Shown here piece after piece: positions 10,701-20,256 of a DNA stretch of 64,000 nt. The translations under genes and the position numbers were made by a program. Origin of the DNA: Lineus longissimus (taxonomy: Eukaryota; Nemertea; Pilidiophora; Heteronemertea; Lineidae); assembly GCF_910592395.1 (NCBI RefSeq), contig NC_088309.1, positions 25,486,599-25,550,598 on the forward strand, given 5' to 3'. The notes beneath the pieces are model-generated. The model was not told the origin of the DNA. It saw only the letters and a program-made list of their open reading frames with translations, and did not search any database. Every line of letters begins with the position of its first letter. Position 1 is the first letter of the stretch.

Positions 10701-13613
10701 ATCAAGAAGTCTTCCCCAATAACTGATTTACAAAGCATTTATCTGTACATTTTGTTCAGATGTGCGTGGATTCCTTGACCGTCGGCAAGTAAAGAGATTG
10801 TGGCTGGAGGCCCACCAACGTGACTTGGAAGCTGCATCATTCATGAGCCATGTTGCAGCGTTGGGGGCAGCTTGGTGTCAGAAACAGGAGGAGATGTGTA
10901 TCAAGGATAAAACAATCCCAGAAAGTAAGCTGCTCCATTTCTTCTCCCTTGACAAGCTTTAGCAATATGCTTTTTGTTAAGATTCCTTCCTATCTAGTTT
11001 CTAACTGCTGTCATGCAGTGGTCTTCCATCTCTTCGACACGATCTTCTGTCAATCTCTCTCTCTGGACCATGAAATGAGCTGTTGCTATTTTGATGAACA
11101 CCCCTGGTCGAAGATGGAGTCAACAGTACAGTAGGCCAGTAATCCCAGTCCCCCAATTGTAGATAAGTCGGATGGGATAATAGTTCTCTGAAGTCAAGAA
11201 GAAGAAGAAACTTAGACATAAAACCAAGATTCAGATACCATAAGGTTGCTCGTCTTTGTCAATGACCTGCACAATTTATCTTTTCTTGCAGCCTTTTTCA
11301 AGAAGTGCAGAAATGAGCCTATACCCGAGATATTATTGCCATCAGAAGAACCTAAACCTACTCTTTCATTCAGTCCGGAAACGGTGAGTGCAAGTAAATG
11401 AGGTTGCCTTTCTTTTGGGGAGGCGAGACATGCATTCCAAGATAATCCAGAGTGAGAGTGTTGAATGTATATCCATCGATTCAAATTCCATTCCAGGTCA
11501 CCAACGACGTGGAAGAGGCCAGTTCAGATGAGGAAGTCGTAGAAGATGATTATCATTTGGAGCAGCCGGTGGCCAACAAGTATGGTAAAAAAGGCACGAA
11601 GCATGCTTCCATCCGCTGGTTCAAGGAGACACAAACGTCAAATGTCCAATCGCAGCATGGTGGATTCTTTGAGTGGTTCCATGGCATCATTACAAGGAGG
11701 TAATGCTGCTGATAGATGCGCTCCCACTCCCAAGTTTAGGAGAGAACGACAAACTGTTGTGTTGATCATGGCCACTGAGTTATCAGCTTCTGTTGTAAAT
11801 GAAGTTGATGCTCTCCTCTCACTTTATGACCTTATAATGCACAAAGGTACCCAGGTACCAAGTGTTTCTCATATCAGCCAGTGCATTCATTTTGCGATAT
11901 CTTTAGCTTTTTAACAGTAATTTGGGCGATGATGTCCAGATATATTGAAGCAAATTGCAGACAATCTTCTAGATCTATCTACCAGTACATCTGGTTGTGT
12001 TATCTTATTTTCAGGCAATCAGAAGGTCTGCTTAAGGATGAACCTGTCGGAGCATTCCTGATCAGGGTCAGTGAAAGCAGATTTGGATACAGCTTGTCTT
12101 TCAAGTAAGTATGAAGATGTATTATCACATTGTAGGGCCTACCATGCTGTACTAATTAAAGAGAATACTTTATATGAAATAAGCTCATTGCACTATTGTT
12201 GTGTCGCAATTTTCAACTGATGATATACATGTAATTATTGTCTTGTGTCTATTCAGAGCTGATGACAGAATTCGTCACTATATGGTTGATCAGCTTCCAA
12301 ATGGGAAATACATCATTGTAGGGGAACCCAAGGTTCACAGGAGCCTGGCAGACCTTGTCTGCTATCATCAAACAGTAAGTCATATCCCATTTCTAAATTT
12401 ACCTCTTGCCATTGCCACTAGATTGGACAAATGATTTGAGACCTGATGAACTGTGCTGCCAGCCGGTAACCGAAAGTGCAGGGTCACCTAGAATGTAGAA
12501 TACAGCAGAGAGTACACATTAATGCACACAGAAGCTATCATTATACCTTGTATCTTTGCTCTGCTTCAGCCCAATATGTAATTACCATATGTGCTTTGGC
12601 AATTGTAATATCAAAGGAACTGGATCATTCCGTGCAATCTGTACACTTTTTATTTTTATATCCTAAGGCTCACATTTCCAACTATTGTGGCTTGTTGACA
12701 ACTCCATGCGGCCAAGAGGAAGGTTCCTGTGATTATACAGAATTGGTGACAGGCAGTTCCAGTGTTTATCATGGTGTGCGAATTCCCCAGAGACCGTTTC
12801 CACCTCACAGAAGTTCACCTCAGGTTAGATCCAAATTGAAATTATTCAGCCATTTTATTGGTGAAGTTTGTGTATGGTAAACAACAAAGGAATATGATAA
12901 CATTTTCAAAATTTATGGGCATGGAGCAATCCCACACAGGGTCACTACAGAGCCTGTGGTACCATACCATAACTACAGACTATGGTGCTGTACCATGGGT
13001 ACAGAGTCTATGGGATCGTACCATGACTACAGAGTCTATGTTCCCGTTCCATGACTACAGCATCTCTAAGTTTTGTTTTGGTGTTGATTTTCAGCAATTC
13101 CCGCCCCCAGATGACCTGCCTCCCCCTCTTCCTCCAAAGCGCACCTCCAATGCATATGACCAGTTGACCAACAGGCAAAGTGGAATGCCGGTACAAATGC
13201 AAAAGCAGGCAGCTTACCAGGCATTGCTTAGAAACCAGGTCAGTTTTAGAGAGCAGAAAATTCAGTTCGAACAGAAATGGACAGATGGCATTGATTATCA
13301 CAAACACCTTGGAGAATCAGTTTCTAAACTTACTGGGGAAGAAATTGAGCGCCTATTACCAGTGACCTTTTGCAATAGAAAGAAAATGAACCAATTGTAA
13401 AGGCTTACTGTCACTGGCTTTCAGGTTCTCCTGAACCCCTTGCCTCATGATATTGTCGTCGAGTTATAGACTGTCCGAATTATAATTTACATGGATAGAT
13501 AAGTCTTTATAGTTGCATTCACTTTGTGTCTATTTCAGGATCAACAACAAGAGACAGTATCTAGCAGTAAGAAGAGAATGGCCAGTAACAGGAGCAGACT
13601 GGGACAACGTTAA
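4751..13613 (+). CDS. Unconventional myosin with C-terminal SH2 domain (24 coding exons, 1069 aa)
   Basis: Exons as read: 4751-4873, 5397-5462, 5666-5802, 5994-6096, 6213-6472, 6634-6739, 7023-7145, 7432-7540, 7776-8083, 8349-8414, 8628-8933, 9149-9214, 9397-9516, 9853-9938, 10220-10315, 10446-10537, 10760-10924, 11292-11383, 11497-11699, 12015-12104, 12257-12374, 12668-12823, 13095-13238, 13539-13613. All introns are GT-AG and all phases agree. The product is an actin-based ATPase motor (about residues 1-715) with P-loop GESGAGKT, switch [11 protein letters not shown] and switch II DIFGFE, then one IQ motif ([12 protein letters not shown], about 720), an acidic linker, SH2 (about 868-965) and a proline-rich tail. 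There is no N-terminal kinase, so it is not class III. Motor plus IQ plus SH2 matches, as I remember it, a metazoan class sometimes numbered XXVIII; the class number is from memory. The start fits because it has no long N-terminal extension before the motor. Probable role: phosphotyrosine-recruited actin motor. Confidence 0.9.
5397..10537 (+). other. Myosin motor domain coding region
   Basis: Landmarks in order: P-loop GESGAGKT (5995-6018, beginning just after the split exon 3/4 codon), switch [11 protein letters not shown] (6258-6287), the TEDS-rule position with Glu (GEAITRF, codon 7501-7503, 16 residues before DAIAK), switch II DIFGFE (7904-7921), then [14 protein letters not shown] very basic loop 2 ([14 protein letters not shown] and the next exon) precedes the actin-binding HFIRCIKPN block, and the converter ends in KTKVF. 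No catalytic residue is missing, so the motor should be active. Acidic TEDS implies it does not need head phosphorylation for activity, by analogy with other classes. Confidence 0.88.
6838..7020 (+). mobile_element. tRNA-derived SINE-like insertion in myosin intron 6
   Basis: The intron carries an A-box-like TAGTAGCTGAGATG followed about 40 bp later by GGGTTTGATACCC, close to a tRNA B box, then GTGGTCTTGGGCAATTCGC, a phrase common in animal tRNA SINEs. The element abuts the acceptor of the exon at 7023. A related GGTCTTGGGCAAATCA phrase occurs reversed near 32515-32535. The ends and any target-site duplication were not resolved. Confidence 0.5.
11674..12760 (+). other. SH2 domain of the myosin tail (three introns inside)
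   Basis: The domain begins WFHGIITRR, continues with [10 protein letters not shown] and RIRHYMV and ends near [10 protein letters not shown]. It spans exons 19 to 22 and binds phosphotyrosine peptides. The invariant beta-B arginine is present (AGG at 12064-12066 in FLIRVSES), and the following HYMV block fits beta-D. The closest-looking families by eye are the small SH2D2A/HSH2D/SH2D7-type adaptors; this is an impression, not a search result. Confidence 0.88.
12940..13070 (+). repeat. Short tandem repeat in myosin intron 22
   Basis: Three to four imperfect copies of a roughly 37-bp unit built around TACCATGACTACAGAGTCTA lie just before the acceptor of the proline-rich exon at 13095. The intron from about 12858 is open in the same frame as that exon, but a stop at 12878-12880 blocks read-through from the upstream exon. 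Confidence 0.6.
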
Positions 13614-14450
13614 TTCGCCTGCCGTCCAGAGCATGAAGGGTGCAATCTTGATTACATTCCATGACAGCATTGAAGGGCCATGGTTCTTCCGGGCTGGGAC
13701 AATTGGGACAAATCCATCATTGATTTAATCAGTCATGGGTAGACTGGGTCCACGTTGAACATTCCAGAAATCTTATAACAGCACCAAAAATAAACATTTG
13801 AGGCATATTTTTTGCAAGTCAGGGCAGTCTTAGGGACAACATTTTCACATGGAAAGGTTTTCATTTTTTTGCTCTGACCACCATCACATCCCTGTAAATG
13901 TTAGTTTCAGCCAACCTTGGTTTCAAAAGGAGAGTGGTGTCACTGGCAAGGGAATCCTAGCATTCTTTTTTTCTTTCTCATTATCAAATTAAGGCAAACA
14001 AGGTGCAGAGAGTTTTGACATCACCAAAACTTCAGACATCTATTATTCTAGATGTTCCAAAACTTTATGGAAGAATGCTTTTTTTCACAATGTGCAATAA
14101 AAAATACAGATGAGATTGACGTCAAGAGTTAATGGCACAAAAGTTTGTTGTTGTATTTTATGTATATATCTTTCATTATTTGTTATAAGTATAAACCATG
14201 GAGCGTGGGTGACACACTCATGATAAAAAAGTTTGACCTTGTAAGGTGTTCAATTTTTTTCTCTCCTTTTCTAAATCTGTGAAGCCGCTTTTGGCACAAG
14301 GATATAACGAGAGATATTTTATATGTAGCTTATTCTACTTTTAAGTGCTACAAAATCCTCAGGCAGGCAAAGAAACTAAAGCATTTTCATATGATCGTCA
14401 TCAAAATTGCTGACGTTATTTGTTCAGTGTGAAAAAAATCCGAAATAAAG
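13614..14450 (+). other. Myosin 3' UTR with candidate poly(A) signals
   Basis: AATAAA occurs at 13789-13794, 14096-14101 and 14444-14449 downstream of the stop. The first two are at plausible distances for alternative 3' ends. TGACGTCA occurs at 14117-14124. No further coding exon was recognised here. Confidence 0.5.
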
Positions 14451-15565
14451 CTATAATTTTTCAATGTATTGAATGTTTATCTAAAGCAGTTCAACCAATA
14501 TTGACAAGAAAAAAACAAGAAACAAATTCGTTATCACACAAAGCCATTCTCACGTCATTCAATCACAATGATTGTCATTGCATCTCGATAGCTTATCCTC
14601 GCTCTAATAGCTCACGTAGAATGCACATAATATATTTATAGTTGCTTTGTGTTTTCGATATGCTACTATAGCAAGGAGTAAAAGGAACCTGTTAGCAAGG
14701 TTTCTGATGTTGTGATTCTAAAAATAATCCGACTGATTTATTGATCTTTCCAATGCCAAGGGCATCCTCATCAGATCTAAGCTAAAATAATCATTCGATC
14801 CTTTGCGTAACAAAGTAAATAATAACAGAGACGCAAAGATGTATCCTTTCTCCTTTAAGGCTAACGAACACTTCACTTTGATTTAGCATGTCTAAAAGAA
14901 CATGACGTCATAAAAAGCTAGCTGTTGCCTGAAGGGTCTCTTTGAGCTGTCTGCAGAATCAAAGATAACGTTAGTTTCAGGATCACATTGGTCTATACAG
15001 TCTTGTTGTGTGTTAATGACATATATCACCGAGTCCAATTGAAAATCTGTATCCAAAATTTTCATAAAGTCCAGTACGCATATATAGAAATAGAAAGTGC
15101 AGACCTCGACACGTTGAGGGGTTGTTAAGGACTCGGGTACAAATTCAAGTGTGGCAAATTTCTTGGCAGGGAGGCTGATGCCCATTAAGTTGTTATTGCA
15201 GTAGCAAAAGACAATCGACAGTTCTAATTTTTCATGGGCATTTGGTCTTCTTAATAGATGATTGATACTTACATTTTTATAAAATACATTGTTGCAGCAA
15301 TCAAAACTGGGAGACAAAACAACTGCATTCTCCGTCCAATTTTAAAGGTCTGTTGAAACCAGTTTAATCGATACATTTCAGCTCAATATACTGTGTATGT
15401 AACATTCAACTAATGTTTGTCTTTCGTGATGAACATGTCTTTCATAAAAAACCGTCGTCATCATCCTGCTGTTATCCAATATACTTTTCATAGGCAATAA
15501 AAATTATTTTAGAAAGGTGTCTTGTTTTCTTCCTATCAATATTAATGTCACACTACTACATGAAT
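14451..15565. other. Intergenic, no supported gene
   Basis: AT-rich sequence. One open frame on the minus strand (14892-15317, about 141 codons) is the only sizeable one. I do not recognise it, and its length is within what chance gives in a window of this size and composition. TGACGTCA occurs at 14903-14910, inside that frame. Confidence 0.4.
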
Positions 15566-16735
15566 GTTGATGGAGATGACCACTGAATGACTTTCTTCTG
15601 TGGGAATCTTACATGGAGATGACCACTGAATGACTTTCTTCTGTGGGAATCTTACATGGAAATGACCACTAAATGACTTTCTCCTGTGGGAATCTTACAT
15701 GGAGATGACCACTGAATGACTTTCTTCTGTGGGAATCTTACATGGAAATGACCACTAAATGACTTTCTCCTGTGGGAATCTTACATGGAGATGACCACTG
15801 AATGACTTTCTCCTGTGGGAATCTTACATGGAAATGACCACTAAATGACTTTCTCCTGTGGGAATCTTACATGGAGATGACCACTGAATGACTTTCTCCT
15901 GTGGGAATCTTATTCTTACATGGAGATGACCACTGAATGACTTTCTTCTGTGGGAATCTTACATGGAGATGACCACTGAATGACTTTCTTCTGTGGGAAT
16001 CTTACATGGAGATGACCACTAAATGACTTTCTCCTGTGGGAATCTTACATGGAAATGACCACTAAATGACTTTCTCCTGTGGGAATCTTACATGGAGATG
16101 ACCACTGAATGACTTTCTCCTGTGGGAATCTTCTCCTTACATGGAGATGACCACTGAATGACTTTCTTCTGTGGGAATCTTACATGGAGATGACCACTAA
16201 ATGACTTTCTCCTGTGGGAATCTTACATGGAGATGACCACTGAATGACTTTCTTCTGTGGGAATCTTACATGGAGATGACCACTGAATGACTTTCTCCTG
16301 TGGAAATCTTACATGGAGATAACCACTGAATGGCTTTCTTCTGTGCGAATATTAAATGGAGATGACCACTGAATGACTTTCTCCTGTGGGAATCTTACAT
16401 GGAGATGACCACTGAATGACTTTCTCCTGTGGGAATCTTACACGGAGATGACCACTGAATGACTTTCTCCTGTGGGAATCTTACATGGAGATGACCACTA
16501 AATGGCTTTCTCCTGTGGGAATCCTATCTGGTGACCACCAAAGTGGCTTTCTCCTGGGGGAATGTCACATGGTGATGACCACTAATGACTTTCTCCAGTG
16601 GGAATGTTACATGGAGATGACCACTAAATGGCTTTCTTCTGTGGGAATCTTGCAAGGTGATGACCACTAAAGACCTTCTCCTGTGGGATCTTGCATGGTG
16701 ATGACCACTAAATGGCTTTTTCCTGTTGGAATCCT
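15566..16735 (+). repeat. 43-bp minisatellite, about 27 copies
   Basis: Tandem units of 43 bp have the core ATGGAGATGACCACTGAATG followed by ACTTTCTYCTGTGGGAATCT. The middle is nearly identical from unit to unit; copies from about 16500 onward are diverged and vary in length. Two unit types (GGAGATGACCACTGAATG and GGAAATGACCACTAAATG) alternate in parts, giving an 86-bp higher-order period. Two units carry small insertions before the ACATGG start (near 15912 and 16132). Forward open frames inside the array are by-products of the repeat. Confidence 0.92.
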
Positions 16736-17869
16736 TGGGATCCTTCCGACTTTCTCTATCAACGGAAACTATATTTTCGTTTTCTTGTGGGCTGCTTTTT
16801 TTTATATATTCAAATTTCCCGCTAAAAGACAGGCGGCATGGCGCCTATTTTGATTGACGTCACTAAGCAATTAGCCAGGCAATTACTTCAATCGGGTATC
16901 CGGTCGTTTCGCTCCCAGACCTTTTCGCCCCAGTCGTTTCGCTCTAAATCGAAGTCGTTTCAGGATTGGGACTCCCCAAGACTTTTTGTTGGGAATTGAG
17001 AAAGTACCTTGATACAAATAATTAAAATTTGTTAAAATTCATAGAGCAACTACACATGTACAATGATATTCACTGCATTTGCGGGAAAGTACAAGTGTCA
17101 AAGTAGATGTGCTTTCCTGGGTTGTCGTGTCTGCAAAGAAGGAATCGTTTGGCCATCGGTGATCTTCGGCAGGTCACTTGTCTTTTCTTAGAGTTGTCAC
17201 GAGTGAGATCAGGGTAGACATTTTGGGCTTGATTTCAAATGATATCAACTAACAGAATTTCGGTCGATTTTGAAATAGGAACGCGATCTTTTTCTAGATA
17301 TTCTCTCACTGGCAGTATATTAACACGACCCCGTATTGTGTCAAATTCTGACATGTCTCATGAAAACACTAATAAAACAGTTTAGAATCATTGGAACTCT
17401 TTCAAATTCACTTATGACATTGACAAGATATAGGACTACACTTCTGCAAAGTTTGATGAAACCCAGGCATTGATTTTTTTTAATCACGAAAAGTACACGG
17501 ACCCTATCGCAGATTTAATTGTGTCCTGAGCTGCTCCTGGCTCCCCTGCCGTTGACCACTCATACTACATAGTACGTACATGAAACGTCTCCACATACCG
17601 TGAGAATTTGCACTGCATATAAGGGTTCTGTTGGAATAACGAAAAGCTACGATCGGCAACAGTCGTTAGTACCATAATTAGGTTCATGGAATAACTCGTC
17701 CCCCGTTTCCCCCCAACAAAGGGGGAAATTTTAATTTTAAGTAATTGCGTAGTTCCACTTTTTAGCTCAGATGGCGCCAATCGGGGTCCTGTCAAAATCA
17801 TTGGCCTACCTGAGGCTGGTGAGGAAACTGACGAAACTCTGCAGAGTGGCCCAGAAAGGTTTTCCCTTC

Positions 17870-17889
17870 CACAATAGAATTCTATTGTG
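17870..17889. repeat. Perfect 20-bp palindrome
   Basis: CACAATAGAATTCTATTGTG is fully self-complementary with no spacer. It lies inside the 3.3-kb composite element. Confidence 0.85.
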
Positions 17890-18044
17890 TATCCATTGTG
17901 TGAGGGAAAATAATTCTAGGGCACCCTGTAGTACATGCAACCATGTCACCCTGTTCAAAGACATCGGAGCGAAAATGAAAAACGAGGACATTTCTGTTTT
18001 CTACCGCAACGGGCCTGTGCATTTTACCGTCGCTCTATATTGTT

Positions 18045-18250
18045 ACCTGCAGAAATGACTTTCGGCCATTGAGACAGTAGTGCACCATATCTCTTCTGGA
18101 TGTGCCCGCCCCTTCATAGCTCGCCATGTTGCTAGAGAGTGCACCAAGTCTTTTCTGGATGTGCCCTGCCCCTTCACTATGCGTACTCTGTCTGATCTAG
18201 ATGTGTACTCTCCCAACGTAGTGCACCATGTTTCTACAGGGCGGACCTTG
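18045..18250 (+). repeat. Degenerate direct duplication (about 65 bp unit)
   Basis: Two to three imperfect copies share AGTGCACCA, then TCTTTTCTGGATGTGCCC and GCCCCTTCA. The third copy is strongly diverged. The block lies inside the composite element. Confidence 0.55.
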
Positions 18251-18749
18251 CCTCCACCCTTAGGAAAAATGTGTCTCATTTTCACATGGTGAATACCTGA
18301 TCATTTTCATAAAAGGATTTCATGAAATCATAACACCAGATCTGATGAGACAGCAGATACTGCATCAACCATACCATAACATGCTGTCACAACCAAACCT
18401 GATAATACAGCATATGCTGATTTGTATGTGTCAAATTGACCAACTTATGTCTGTTAGTCACACACTCTCCGAAGACAGTCACAACCCTGGAGGAGACACT
18501 ACAAATTGTATTTTGCTTCATCATTACATGACCGGAGACTGACCAACAGATTACCAGCTCAAAGTCAGCAAGTAGTATCTGATATGAACCAGTCAACACT
18601 CAATATAAGAAGATGGTCGATCGAATTCTCCTTCTCATCCTAGAATCTTGCAATGTAGATCTGACACAACAGCTCGACCCTGCTACAGAGAAGACAATTA
18701 TAATCAGTGTATGTCTTCGATATTCAGATTGTTTCTTGTGTGTTTGAAA

Positions 18750-19095
18750 GACTTTGGTGTTTATTGGCAACACTGTCTCCAACCTTCCCGACATTATTGT
18801 GTTATAGCCTGACTATCATTGCGACAATTAGGTTACAACCTGGCCTACCTGAGGGTGAGGCACCTTTGGTGTTTATTGGCAACTCTGTCCCCCACCTTCC
18901 CGACATTAGGCCTATTGTGTTATAGCCTGACTATCATTGCGACAATTACGTTACAACCTGGCCTACCTGAGGGCGAGGCACCTTTGGTGTTTATTATTGG
19001 CAACTCTGTCTCCCACCTTCCCGACATTAGGCCTATTGTGTTATAGCCTGACTATCATTGCGACAATTAGGTTACAACCTGGCCTACCTGAGTTG
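18750..19095 (+). repeat. 111-119-bp tandem repeat, three copies
   Basis: Three direct copies start at CTTTGGTGTTTATT (18752, 18863, 18982) and each runs through AACCTTCCCGACATTA or its variant, TAGCCTGACTATCATTGCGA and GGTTACAACCTGGCCTACCT. Copies differ by small insertions such as TTA in the third and GGCCT in the second and third. Forward open frames here are repeat artefacts. Confidence 0.9.
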
Positions 19096-19156
19096 GCATT
19101 CACTGCTTGTTCTGGCAAGTTACGGTGAAGTTACAAAAAATCTGGTGGCATCCAAT

Positions 19157-19610
19157 GACGGTATAGGAATTGACGGTGAAGGATCTCGTGGCATATCGGA
19201 TGCGCATCCGAAGACGGTAAGGGAATTGACGGTGAAGGATCTCGTGGCATATCAGTTGCGCATCCGATGACGGTAAAGAAATTGACGGTAAAGGATCTCG
19301 TGGCATATCGGATGCGCATCCGAAGACGGTAAGGGAATTGACGGTAAAGGATCTCGTGGCATATCGGATCCGAAGACGGTAAGGGAATTGACGGTGAAGG
19401 ATCTCGTGGCATATCGGATGCGCATCCGAAGACGGTAAGGGAATTCACGGTGAAGGATCTCGTGGCATATCGGATGCGCATCCGAAGACGAAAAGGGAAT
19501 TGACGGTAAAGGATCTCGTGGCATATCGGATGCGCATCCGAAGACGGTAAGGGAATTGACTGACGGTAAAGGATTTCGTGGCATATCGGATGCGCATCCG
19601 ATGACGGTTT
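19157..19610 (+). repeat. 56-bp tandem repeat with a palindrome in each unit, about 8 copies
   Basis: Each 56-bp unit contains GACGGTAAGGGAATTGACGG, AAGGATCTCGTGGCATA and the self-complementary core TCGGATGCGCATCCGA. One unit, near 19365-19380, has lost 8 bp and reads TCGGATCCGA, still a palindrome. The array ends in ATGACGGTTT next to another palindrome, TATACATATATATGTATA (19613-19630). Minus-strand open frames across the array are repeat artefacts. Confidence 0.9.
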
Positions 19611-19700
19611 TATATACATATATATGTATATTTATTTTAGTTTTATACTATTATGTAAGTGCCAGCTAAAAGCTCTAATGAGCTCTCACAACTGTTTGAC

Positions 19701-19975
19701 AGTCCTGGCTGCTCCACCGTGCCGACAACATGGACGAGAAAGATGAGACGGTCACAGCCAGGCCAAATGAGACGGTCACAGCCAGGCCAAATCAGTCCTG
19801 GCTGTGACTGTCTCATCTCTCTAACCATGTTGTCAATTACACGGTGGAGCAGCAAGGACTGATTCGGCCTGGCTGTGACTGTCTCGACTCTCTTTCACCA
19901 TGTTGGCAACACGGTGGAGCAGCAAGGGCTGATTCGGCCTGGCTGTGACTGTCTCATCTCTCTCACCATGACGCC
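19701..19975. repeat. Nested inverted repeat with one left arm and two right arms
   Basis: The left arm, about 19701-19764, contains CTGGCTGCTCCACCGTG and GAGACGGTCACAGCCAGGCC; the right arm, about 19799-19860, is its imperfect reverse complement. A second right-arm copy follows at about 19865-19935 and a third partial copy to 19975. A 24-bp piece of the left arm is also directly duplicated (GATGAGACGGTCACAGCCAG and the next copy). The transcript would fold into a long hairpin. Confidence 0.75.
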
Positions 19976-20256
19976 AAAAATAAGTCCCAGATCTCACTCA
20001 TGATATGACTGCAAGAGAAGATAGACTTCCCCATGATCACACTCTTGATGACCAACGAATGATAAAGAATGAAAGATAAGTGACCTGCCAAAGATCACAC
20101 AGCACGACCAAACGATTCCTTCTTTGTAGATTTGACATCCCTAGAAAGCACATCTCCTTTGCCACTTCTGTACTTTCCCGGGGTACTTTCACAATCCCAA
20201 CGAAAGTCCAAGGGAGCGAAACCACTGGGGGCGAAAAGGTTAGGAAGCGAAACAAA

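Larger units (their letters stand above)
16903..20256. mobile_element. Composite non-autonomous element candidate bounded by inverted repeats
   Basis: The left end (16903-16944) reads GTCGTTTCGCTCCCAGACC, then TTTTCGCCCCAGTCGTTTCG. The right end (20213-20256) carries the reverse complement with a few changes: GGAGCGAAACCACTGGGGGC, then GAAAAGGTTAGGAAGCGAAAC. The two ~42-bp blocks face each other 3.3 kb apart. Between them lie three different tandem or inverted repeat families and no transposase-like frame, as in non-autonomous Helitron- or MITE-like elements with internal satellites. True termini and target-site duplications were not resolved. The inverted match is seen; the class is inferred. 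Confidence 0.45.

Noticed and set aside
14892-15317. Minus-strand 141-codon frame after the myosin
   Set aside because: It has no recognised family or start and contains a chance CRE. Such lengths are expected by chance.
19131-19619. Overlapping minus-strand frames of 110-162 codons in the 56-bp repeat
   Set aside because: They are translations of the tandem unit with no independent coding evidence.
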